DNA from: Acidimicrobiia bacterium | Lineage (GTDB): Bacteria; Actinomycetota; Acidimicrobiia; IMCC26256; DASPTH01 | Length of the DNA stretch: 61,708 bases | Assembly: GCA_040880805.1 (NCBI GenBank) | Contig: JBBDHW010000048.1 | Span: 24,649 to 86,356 of the forward strand | Direction: 5' to 3' | Part shown: piece by piece, positions 8,832-15,728 of the stretch | How the letters are laid out: each line of letters begins with the position of its first letter | Position numbering within the stretch: position 1 is the first letter of the stretch | Program-made: the position numbers and the translations under genes | The notes under the pieces: model-generated | Database searches by the model: none | Seen by the model: only the letters and a program-made list of their open reading frames with translations | Told to the model about the DNA's origin: nothing

Positions 8832-8838
8832 TACGCTA
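8832..8838. promoter_or_regulatory. Overlapping divergent -10 boxes
   Basis: On the plus strand TACGCT (8832-8837) lies 7 bases before the GTG at 8845, which suits a leaderless transcript. On the minus strand TAGCGT (8838-8833) overlaps it and would give a leader of about 30 bases with the AAGGTGA ribosome site for the TauD-type gene. The call rests on consensus and spacing only. Confidence 0.45.
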
Positions 8839-8844
8839 CCGAAC

Positions 8845-9585
8845 GTGAACGAAAAGGTGTACATCCACGAGTTCATCGACATTCTCGGCCACAACCGTGT
8901 CAACTACATGCATCACATGACGGCGAACTGGAGCCCGATCGCACAGGAGGAGCGGCGCCAGCTCTGCTTCGGGGTCTGGGCAGTGATCGGCACCACCCGC
9001 GGGTGGCCGCAGGTCGTGAACATGTGGGAGGAAGACGGCTTCAACGGGTTGAGCCGATCGCTCGACCGCGAGTGCAACAACCCGTCGGTGCAGGACCCGA
9101 AGCTGGCGAAGTGGTGGGCGGAGGCGGCCAACTACCGCCGCCGGGGCGAGGACCGCGTGCTGGTTCCGGCCCAGTGGACCCGCACGATCGAGGAGCTCTG
9201 CGCCGACGGCGTGCGCGGCGACGTCTACGCGCACGAGCAGTTCCAGCTCCCGCAGGGAACGTCGGCGTCGTTCCTCGAGGCGGTGCGCGACGAAGCCGTC
9301 GAGGCGTTCGCGAAGTTCGGTTGGGAGCTCGCCGGAGCGTGGGAGACGGCAATGGTGAACGAGTCGGAGTGCTTTCTGCTCTGGTCGATCCCCACGTTCG
9401 GCCAGTGGGGTGCAGTCGAAGCCGCGCAACGCAGCGATGCAGGCCTGGCGCGCTGGCGCCAACGTACGTACGACCTTTCCACGCACCAACACCGATTCCT
9501 GCTCGTCGACGCGCCGCTCTCGCCGATGCGCGCCGGCCGCCAGCCCACGCGTGACGACCGGCATGCGGGCTGGGAAGACCTGTGA
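8845..9585 (+). CDS. NIPSNAP-like protein
   Basis: A 246-residue protein resembling the NIPSNAP ferredoxin-like family: a first strand (KVYIHEFIDI), a G-x-W turn (FGVWAVIGTTRGWPQVVNMWEE) with the buried Trp/Trp pattern, then a second half with similar strands (AGAWETAMVNESECFLLWS). The function of this family is not settled; bacterial members often sit in catabolic operons. The start at 8845 is supported by a TACGCT box 7 bases upstream, consistent with a leaderless mRNA. It overlaps the Ldh2-type gene by four bases (GTGA), so it leads an operon of three genes reaching 11482. Confidence 0.65.
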   Translation: MNEKVYIHEFIDILGHNRVNYMHHMTANWSPIAQEERRQLCFGVWAVIGTTRGWPQVVNMWEEDGFNGLSRSLDRECNNPSVQDPKLAKWWAEAANYRRRGEDRVLVPAQWTRTIEELCADGVRGDVYAHEQFQLPQGTSASFLEAVRDEAVEAFAKFGWELAGAWETAMVNESECFLLWSIPTFGQWGAVEAAQRSDAGLARWRQRTYDLSTHQHRFLLVDAPLSPMRAGRQPTRDDRHAGWEDL

Positions 9586-10685
9586 CCGAAAACCGTGTCA
9601 TTGGCAACCGCGTGGTCGGCGCGGGCGCGCTGCGCGCGTTCTCCGCTGACGTGCTCCGCGCACTCGGCGCCGACACGAGCACCGCGGCGCTCGTCGCCGA
9701 GTCGCTGGTCGACGCCGACCTACGCGGGATCGACTCGCACGGCATCCACCTCCTCGACCTCTACTGCACGCGCATCGGCAAGGGGCAGCTCGACCCTCGC
9801 GCCGTGATCCGCGTCGTCGACGACCGTGGTTCGGTGGTGCATCTCGACGGCGGCTTGGGCTTCGGGCAGCCGTGCGGTGTGCGTGCGATCGATCTCGGGA
9901 TCGAGCGCGCTCGTGAGTACGGAATCGCGTCGGCGCTCGCGCGCGAGACCACGCATCTCGGCGCGCTCGGCTACTACACACGCCGCGCAGCGGAAGCCGG
10001 TTGCGTCGCGCTCGCGTTCCAGAACGGGCCCACGATCGTCCCGCCGTTCGGGTCTACCACTCCGTTGTTCTCCACGAACCCGTTCTCCTACGCCTTCCCG
10101 GCCGCCGAAGAGCCGCCGATCGTGTTCGACATCGCGACCACGGCCGTTGCCGGCAACAAGCTGCTGCTCGCGAAGAAGCGCGGCGACCCCACGATCCCCG
10201 AGGGCTGGGCCAACGACGACGAGGGCAGGCCCACCACCAACACGGAGCGCGCGTCGGTCCACCATCTCCAATGGTTCGGCGGCCACAAAGGCTTCGGCAT
10301 CGGATTCCTTGTGGAGCTGATGGCGGGCGTCGCTGCGGGCAGCAGCTTCGGACGTACCGAGGACACCGCGTCGCCCGCCCGCGGGGGCGACCGCGTGGCG
10401 AAGGGCTTCCAGTTCGTCGTGATCGACGCCGAGCGATTCATGCCCGCGGCCGAGCTCCGGGCGCGCGTCGACACACTGATCCGGGACGTGCACGCGAGCG
10501 CGGCAGCTGACGGTGTCGATCACGTGTACGTTCCCGGCGAGATCGAGCACGACACACGGGAGCAACGCCTTGCGGAGGGGATCCCGCTCGCCGACGGCGT
10601 GGTCGATGTGTTGAACGCGATCGCCTCCGATGTCGGGGTGCCACGGCTCTTCGACGACACCCGAATGGCAAAGGACCGCGCATGA
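9582..10685 (+). CDS. Ldh2-type malate/L-lactate dehydrogenase family oxidoreductase
   Basis: A 367-residue NAD(P)-dependent dehydrogenase of the Ldh2/MdhC fold, which is unrelated to classic lactate dehydrogenase. Markers are DLRGIDSHGIHLL near residues 45-57, with the catalytic-region Ser-His, then GFGQPCG, a substrate-pocket stretch QNGPTIVPPFG, FDIATT, and HKGFGIGFLVELMAG. Relatives oxidise 2-hydroxy acids or reduce cyclic imines. The length is normal for the family. The GTG start overlaps the previous stop by four bases, and the gene runs into the enoyl-CoA hydratase with an ATGA overlap. This suggests a role on a hydroxy-acid intermediate of the same pathway. Confidence 0.88.
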   Translation: MTENRVIGNRVVGAGALRAFSADVLRALGADTSTAALVAESLVDADLRGIDSHGIHLLDLYCTRIGKGQLDPRAVIRVVDDRGSVVHLDGGLGFGQPCGVRAIDLGIERAREYGIASALARETTHLGALGYYTRRAAEAGCVALAFQNGPTIVPPFGSTTPLFSTNPFSYAFPAAEEPPIVFDIATTAVAGNKLLLAKKRGDPTIPEGWANDDEGRPTTNTERASVHHLQWFGGHKGFGIGFLVELMAGVAAGSSFGRTEDTASPARGGDRVAKGFQFVVIDAERFMPAAELRARVDTLIRDVHASAAADGVDHVYVPGEIEHDTREQRLAEGIPLADGVVDVLNAIASDVGVPRLFDDTRMAKDRA

Positions 10686-11482
10686 CCGACTACTACGGCT
10701 ACTCGACGATCGCGACGTCACTCGACGACGGGATCCTCCGCGTCACGCTCAACCGGCCCGACCGGCTCAACGCGCTCGACCGACCGATGCACAAGGAGCT
10801 CCGGACGCTGTTCGAGCGCATTGCGCACGACGCCGACGTGAAGGTGGTCGTCGTCACCGGTGCGGGGCGGGCGTTCTGCGTCGGTGCCGATTTCCAGCAG
10901 ATGCGGGACAACCTCGCCGCCGCCGACTACCCCGACGGCCGGCCCGACATGCTGGCCGACGGCGCCGACATCGCGCGGGGCATCCTGCGTGTCCGGCAAC
11001 CGATGGTCGCGATGGTCAACGGGCACGCGCTCGGCATCGGTGCGACGCTCGCGTTGTTCTGCGACGTCGTGTACATGTCGTCGGCGGCGAAGATCGGCGA
11101 CCCGCATGTGCAAGCCGGCATCGTCGCCGGCGACGGCGGCTGTGTGCTCTGGCCGATGCTCCTCGGCATCAACCGCGCCAAGGAATACCTGATGACCGGC
11201 GACCTGCTCTCCGCTGAGGACGCCGACCGCATGGGTCTCGTGAACCACGTGGTCGCGCCCGAGGCGTTGGAGGACGCAGGCATGGCGATGGCACGACGCC
11301 TCGCCGCCGGGCCGACGCACGCGATCCAGTTCAACAAGCGCGTCGTCAACAAGATGCTCGAGGATCAGGTCTCGCGCCTCTACGATCTCTCGCTCGCGCT
11401 CGAGTGCGTCACGTTCGAGACCGCCGACCACCACGAGGCCGTCGAGGCGTTCCTCGAGAAGCGCGAGCCCACGTTCGGTTGA
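10682..11482 (+). CDS. Enoyl-CoA hydratase/isomerase (crotonase) family protein
   Basis: A 266-residue crotonase. It has the oxyanion-hole segment GAGRAFCVGADFQQM near residues 59-73 and the second oxyanion segment NGHALGIGATLALFCDVVY at about 115-133. The family catalyses hydration, isomerisation or hydrolysis of acyl-CoA thioesters. In the usual hydratase the catalytic Glu pair lies near residues 120 and 140; here the second region reads HVQAGIVAGDGG, so the second acid is missing (Gln-Ala in place of a Glu). The enzyme may therefore be an isomerase, hydrolase or lyase variant rather than a classic hydratase. It is the last gene of the 8845-11482 operon. Confidence 0.85.
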   Translation: MTDYYGYSTIATSLDDGILRVTLNRPDRLNALDRPMHKELRTLFERIAHDADVKVVVVTGAGRAFCVGADFQQMRDNLAAADYPDGRPDMLADGADIARGILRVRQPMVAMVNGHALGIGATLALFCDVVYMSSAAKIGDPHVQAGIVAGDGGCVLWPMLLGINRAKEYLMTGDLLSAEDADRMGLVNHVVAPEALEDAGMAMARRLAAGPTHAIQFNKRVVNKMLEDQVSRLYDLSLALECVTFETADHHEAVEAFLEKREPTFG

Positions 11483-11522
11483 CTCGGCACAAGCCGTCGA
11501 GGTCGACTACGAGCATCAACGG

Positions 11523-12686
11523 TCATCGTGGAAGCCCGAGCCCTCTCTGTGCGATGAGGTTTCGCTGGATCTCGCTGGTACCGCCCGCGAGCGTCGTGCC
11601 GGGCGCGAACCGGTAGCAGTACTCGAAGAAGCCGTCGATCTGTCCGGCGCGGTCGATGCTGCGCACGAGCCCCTCGGACCCGGCGAGGTCGATGGCCCAG
11701 CCCGCGGCGCGCGTGAACGAGTCGCTCGCGAACAACCGCACCGCCGCGCCGTCGGTGCCCGGGAGACGGCCTGATGCCGCGACCCACGCGGCGCGTCCGG
11801 CAAGCAGGTCCGACACCTCGTTGTCGATCGCGAGCCGCACCAGGCGCTCGCGCACGACGGGATCGTCGATCAGGGCCGAGCTTCCGTCGTCGGGAACGCG
11901 TTGCGCGAACTCCTCGACGACGCGGAGCAGCCGTTCACCGTCGCGCACACCCCCCGCGAGCCCGCGCTCGAACGACAGCGCAACGAGCATCACTTGCCAC
12001 CCGCCGTCGATCTCGCCGACGCGCCACTCGTCGCTCACGTGCACACCGTCGAGGAACGTGATGTTGACGCGTTTGCCCGGAAGTGTGCGGACTTCCTGCA
12101 AGGTGATGCCGGGAGTGTCCATCGGCACGAGGAAGAAGGTGAGCCCGGCATGCTTCGGGCCTTCGGTGTTCGTGCGGGTGAGCAGGAAGATCCAGTCGGC
12201 CTCCTCGGCGACGCTGGTGAACATCTTCTGGCCGTCGATCTGCCAGCCGTCGGCATCTCTCACAGCACGGGTGCGCGCGGCTGCGACGTCGGAGCCGGAG
12301 TCGGGCTCCGTGTAACCGAGGCAGACCATCGTGTCGCCCGACAGCAGCCGCGGGAGCACGTCGTGGCGGATCATCTCGTTCCCGACGCGCGCGAGCACCG
12401 ACGACACCATCACCACGTTGCTCAGACCGTCGTACGGCGCGCCGGCTCGCTCGAGCTCGGCGAAGAGCGCCGCAAGCTCCTCGGGATCGCGGCCGCCACC
12501 ACCCTGGGCCTCGGGGAGCGCCTGCGCGATCCACCCGCGCTCGCCGATTGCCCGGTGCAGCGGCCAGCTGTGGATCGTGCCGGTCTCGTGGACCTGGTCG
12601 CGCACCTCATCGGTGAAGTTGGCGGCGATCAGTTGTCGCACCTCTTCCCGGAATCGTTCTGTTGCCTCCGACGCCATGAAGTCCAT
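11523..12686 (-). CDS. Acyl-CoA dehydrogenase, large-type partner of a pair
   Basis: A 387-residue FAD-dependent acyl-CoA dehydrogenase. Family markers are CLGYTEPDSGSDVAAART (the flavin-binding middle beta domain, about residues 125-142), KMFTSVAEEADW, and the C-terminal GGTSEIQRNLIAQRGLG. In MCAD the catalytic glutamate lies two residues before the T of that last motif; here that position is Gly, so the base, if any, must lie elsewhere. It starts at ATG 12686, whose A is also the last base of the upstream stop (TGATG). This tight coupling suggests the two products assemble, as in the heteromeric acyl-CoA dehydrogenases of steroid side-chain breakdown. Confidence 0.9.
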   Translation of the reverse strand: MDFMASEATERFREEVRQLIAANFTDEVRDQVHETGTIHSWPLHRAIGERGWIAQALPEAQGGGGRDPEELAALFAELERAGAPYDGLSNVVMVSSVLARVGNEMIRHDVLPRLLSGDTMVCLGYTEPDSGSDVAAARTRAVRDADGWQIDGQKMFTSVAEEADWIFLLTRTNTEGPKHAGLTFFLVPMDTPGITLQEVRTLPGKRVNITFLDGVHVSDEWRVGEIDGGWQVMLVALSFERGLAGGVRDGERLLRVVEEFAQRVPDDGSSALIDDPVVRERLVRLAIDNEVSDLLAGRAAWVAASGRLPGTDGAAVRLFASDSFTRAAGWAIDLAGSEGLVRSIDRAGQIDGFFEYCYRFAPGTTLAGGTSEIQRNLIAQRGLGLPR

Positions 12687-13714
12687 CAGCGCGCCCCAGT
12701 GGGTGATCCGTAGCGGTGCGCGGCGAGTCGTCGGTATTCGCGGACAGGCGCGTCGAGCACGAGCGGCCAGCCCTTGGCGCGCCGGTAATAGAGCTGGATG
12801 TCGTATTCCTGCATGTACCCGTAACCGCCATGGAAGTGCAGCGCGCGCTCGGACGCGCGCTGCGCTTGCTCGGAGGCGAACAGGAACGCCATCGCCGCGA
12901 GGTCCGGCGCGTCGGCGTGGTCGGAATCGAACGCCCACGCCGCCTTACGGGCGAGCAGCTGCGCACCGTCGAGCGCGACGGTGACGTCGGCGAGCGTGTG
13001 CTGGATGGCCTGGAAGGATCCGATCGGCTTGCCGAACTGCTGCCGCTCGGTGACGTACGTGCGTGCCAGCTCCAAGGCACCGCGGCCGAGACCGGCGAGC
13101 GCGGCCGCGGTGAGCGCGCGCCACTCCGCCAGCCCGGTCTCGTACAGCTCGTGCGCGACGGCACCCGACGCGACGACGGTGCCTCCCGCGATCGCCCGAT
13201 GCGCGAGCGGTGCCGACGCGAGGTTCGGCACCGCGACGCCGGGAGGATCGGTGGTGACGAGGAGGAGATCGTCACCCTCGAGCGCGAGCAGGAGGTGCGC
13301 GACCGCGCCGGCGGGCACGAGGCGCGCCATGCCGTCGACGGCGGGACGGAGTGCGATGGTCGCGATGGTCGTGCCGTCGACGACGCCGTGAGGGACAACG
13401 CCGTCGGGGAGGTCACCCGACACGCGCGCGAGCAGCCGTGCGGCAACGACGTGCTCGACGAGCGGCACCGGCGCGAGGTACTGCCCGAACACCGTCACCG
13501 CGAGCGCGAGCTCGAGCAGCCCGGCACCACCACCCCCGTTCGCTTCCGGAATGGCAATTCCCGGCCCGCCGGCGGCAACCACCTGGGACCAGAGCATGGG
13601 AGCGAACCCGAGGGTCTCGTGCAGCCGGACAGTCTCCGGTGCGCAGTTGCGTTCGGCGATCGAGGTGAAGAGGTCGACGAGCGCGGTCTGCTCGTCGCTC
13701 AGTTCGAGGTCCAC
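12686..13714 (-). CDS. Acyl-CoA dehydrogenase, small-type partner of a pair
   Basis: A 342-residue acyl-CoA dehydrogenase-like protein. It is shorter than the family norm of about 380 because the middle beta domain is reduced. It keeps the C-terminal helical domain with RQQFGKPIGSFQAIQHTLAD at about 233-252 and HFHGGYGYMQEYDIQLYYRR near 293-312. The YGYMQEYDIQLYYRR motif is where the substrate-binding arginine usually lies. The start is GTG 13714. It is translationally coupled to the next gene through TGATG. Paired subunits of this kind form alpha2beta2 enzymes acting on bulky CoA thioesters in actinobacteria, which I infer here from arrangement and length. Confidence 0.88.
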   Translation of the reverse strand: MDLELSDEQTALVDLFTSIAERNCAPETVRLHETLGFAPMLWSQVVAAGGPGIAIPEANGGGGAGLLELALAVTVFGQYLAPVPLVEHVVAARLLARVSGDLPDGVVPHGVVDGTTIATIALRPAVDGMARLVPAGAVAHLLLALEGDDLLLVTTDPPGVAVPNLASAPLAHRAIAGGTVVASGAVAHELYETGLAEWRALTAAALAGLGRGALELARTYVTERQQFGKPIGSFQAIQHTLADVTVALDGAQLLARKAAWAFDSDHADAPDLAAMAFLFASEQAQRASERALHFHGGYGYMQEYDIQLYYRRAKGWPLVLDAPVREYRRLAAHRYGSPTGAR

Positions 13715-13738
13715 GAGGCTCTATATAACATCCCTCTC
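13715..13738. promoter_or_regulatory. 24-bp divergent promoter with shared TATATA box
   Basis: Only 24 bases separate the GTG starts at 13714 (leftward) and 13739 (rightward). They contain TATATAAC at 13722-13729. On the plus strand TATAAC (13724-13729) lies 9 bases before the GTG. On the minus strand the self-complementary TATATA (13727-13722) lies 7 bases before the other GTG. No ribosome site fits on either side, so both messages are probably leaderless and cannot be initiated at once. Confidence 0.55.
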
Positions 13739-15277
13739 GTGCTTGATCGAGTCTGCCTGGCTCCGCACGCGGTCGCGCGGTGGGCCGACGAGACTCCCGA
13801 TGCGATCGCGCTCGAACACGTCGACGGCGAGCGCGTCACCTACACGGAGCTGAATACGCAGAGCCGCGCGTGGGCGTCGGCACTCGAAGCTCTCGGAGTG
13901 AGCGCCGGAGACCATGTCGCGACGATGCTCCCGAACACGTTCGATTCGCACCGCGCGGTGATCGGCCTCGGGTGGCTGCGCGCCGTCGAAGTGCCGCTCA
14001 ACACGGCGTACGTCGGTCGCATGCTCGCCTACGCCCTCGACCACGCCGATGCCACCACTCTCGTGCTGACGTCCGAGTACTCCGATCAGGTGGCGGCGAT
14101 CCGGAATGAAGTTCCGAAGTTGGAGAGGGTGGTGGTCGTCGACGACGACGAATTCCGCCACGCCGCGGGTGCCGGGCGAGACCGCGAGTGGCCGGGGCCG
14201 GAGTATCGCGACATCCATTCGCTCATGTACACGTCGGGAACCACCGGGCCGTCGAAGGCGGTGATCACTCCGTGGGCGGTGATGTACCAGTTCTGGTCGT
14301 GGGTGCCCGACGACGCGCTCGGCGCGGGCGAGGGTCTGTATTGCACGATGCCGATGTTCCACAACTCCGGTCGGTCGGCGTTCAACTACGCGATGGTGCG
14401 CGGCGCGCGTTTCGTTGTGCGCGATCGGTTCAGCGCTAACAGCTTCTGGGACGATGTGCGTGCCACTGACTGTCGCACCGCCGCGCTCATCGGCCCGATG
14501 ACCGCGTTGCTCTACTCGGCACCGCCGTCGCCCGACGACGCCGACAACCCGCTGCGCGACGTGATCCTCGGCCCGATGATCCCCGAGATCGACGACTTCG
14601 AGCGGCGGTTCGCGGTGCGCACGGCCACCTGTTACGGGCAGACCGAGGTGGGTATCCCGATCTCCACCGGCTGGGATCATGGCCCATGGGCAAACTGTGG
14701 TCGCACGCGCACCGACTACCCGTGGCCCGACGCGGTGGTCGTCAACGAGTACGACGAGCCGCTTCCGCCCGGTGAAGTGGGCGAGCTGGTCGTCCGCAGC
14801 GCCGAGCCGTGGGCGCTCAACGTCGGGTACTACAAGATGCCCGAGCAGACCGTGGAGGCATGGCGGAACGGGTGGTTCCACACCGGCGACGCGTTCCGCG
14901 TCGACGAAGACGGCTGGTACTACTTCGTCGACCGCCTGCGCGATGCGATCCGTCGGCGCGGGGAGAACATCTCGTCGTTCGAGGTAGAGACGAACGTCTG
15001 TGAGTACGACGACGTGCTCGAGTGTGCGGCCATCGGCGTGCCCGCAGTGCACGGTGAGGACGACGTGCTCGTCGCCGTGATCGTGCGCGACCCGTCGAGT
15101 TTCGATCCCGCCGCGCTCTGCGAGTTCCTGGAGCCGCGGATGCCGCGCTTCATGCTGCCGCGCTACGTGGAGGTGGTCGACGATCTCCCGCGCACCGAGG
15201 CGTCGATGCGGGTGCGCAAGCACGAGATCCGTGCCCGCGGCGTCACCGGCCGCACCTACGACCGCGAGAAGAAATAA
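13739..15277 (+). CDS. AMP-binding acyl-CoA synthetase
   Basis: A 512-residue member of the ANL (adenylate-forming) family. It carries the ATP-binding loop MYTSGTTGPSKAV at about residues 162-174, YGQTEVGIP near 298-306, GWFHTGDAFRVDEDG near 377-391, and RRRGENISSFEVE near 408-420. The C-terminal lid lysine region reads PRTEASMRVRKHEIR, where a Lys before the last helix is expected; VRK supplies it. These enzymes activate a carboxylic acid through an acyl-adenylate to its CoA thioester. The GTG at 13739 is chosen from the promoter spacing; the open frame upstream is antisense to the dehydrogenase genes. It probably feeds the adjacent acyl-CoA dehydrogenases. Confidence 0.9.
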   Translation: MLDRVCLAPHAVARWADETPDAIALEHVDGERVTYTELNTQSRAWASALEALGVSAGDHVATMLPNTFDSHRAVIGLGWLRAVEVPLNTAYVGRMLAYALDHADATTLVLTSEYSDQVAAIRNEVPKLERVVVVDDDEFRHAAGAGRDREWPGPEYRDIHSLMYTSGTTGPSKAVITPWAVMYQFWSWVPDDALGAGEGLYCTMPMFHNSGRSAFNYAMVRGARFVVRDRFSANSFWDDVRATDCRTAALIGPMTALLYSAPPSPDDADNPLRDVILGPMIPEIDDFERRFAVRTATCYGQTEVGIPISTGWDHGPWANCGRTRTDYPWPDAVVVNEYDEPLPPGEVGELVVRSAEPWALNVGYYKMPEQTVEAWRNGWFHTGDAFRVDEDGWYYFVDRLRDAIRRRGENISSFEVETNVCEYDDVLECAAIGVPAVHGEDDVLVAVIVRDPSSFDPAALCEFLEPRMPRFMLPRYVEVVDDLPRTEASMRVRKHEIRARGVTGRTYDREKK

Positions 15278-15280
15278 GAA

Positions 15281-15709
15281 CTAACGCCGCTCGAGTATGA
15301 CGACGGGGATCTCGCGTTCCGTTCTGGACTGGTAGGTGTCGTAGCTCGGCCAGACCTCGGTCATGGTGGCCCACAGGCGCGCTTTCTCCTCGGGCGTGGC
15401 CGTGCGTGCGGTCGCCGGGAACCGGTCGCCGAGCACCTGTACGTGCACCTCGGGGTTGGCCGACAGGTTGCGGTACCACTGCGGGTGCCTCGGCGCACCG
15501 CCCACCGACCCCACGATCAGGTACGTGTCACCGTCCTGGCCGTAGATCAACGCGTGCTTGCGCGTCTCACCGGACTTGCTCGCCTTCGTGGTGAGCACGA
15601 GGCACGGCGCGCCGTTCCAGATGTGACCCTCGGCGCCGTCGGTCTCTTCGTAGCGGGCCACGTGGGCGTCGCCGAACAGGCTGAGATCGAGCGGTTGTCG
15701 TTGGGTCAT
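15281..15709 (-). CDS. Ddn-type nitroreductase family (deazaflavin-dependent) protein
   Basis: A 142-residue split-barrel protein of the actinobacterial Ddn/DUF385 family, which binds F420 and reduces quinones or nitro compounds. Markers are CLVLTTKASKSGETRKHALIY at residues about 36-56, with the Arg/Lys cluster used for the F420 tail, then GGAPRHPQWYRNLSANPEVHVQ at about 70-91. The start at ATG 15709 is preceded 7 bases upstream by TACCGT, suggesting a leaderless mRNA. The gene ends 3 bases from the stop of the convergent ligase. F420 use is inferred from the family. Confidence 0.9.
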   Translation of the reverse strand: MTQRQPLDLSLFGDAHVARYEETDGAEGHIWNGAPCLVLTTKASKSGETRKHALIYGQDGDTYLIVGSVGGAPRHPQWYRNLSANPEVHVQVLGDRFPATARTATPEEKARLWATMTEVWPSYDTYQSRTEREIPVVILERR

Positions 15710-15728
15710 GCCGCATACGGTATGCGCC
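15710..15728. promoter_or_regulatory. Palindromic divergent promoter, both sides leaderless
   Basis: A perfect inverted repeat CGCATAC-G-GTATGCG occupies 15712-15726. Its halves are also -10 boxes. On the plus strand TACGGT (15716-15721) stands 7 bases before GTG 15729; on the minus strand TACCGT (15722-15717) stands 7 bases before ATG 15709. The symmetry predicts that only one gene at a time can be initiated, or that a dimeric regulator binds the palindrome. Confidence 0.5.

Noticed and set aside
12716-13738. Long upstream extension of the acyl-CoA ligase frame
   Set aside because: It runs antisense through the acyl-CoA dehydrogenase gene; the ligase family starts at 13739 with a promoter-like box just before.
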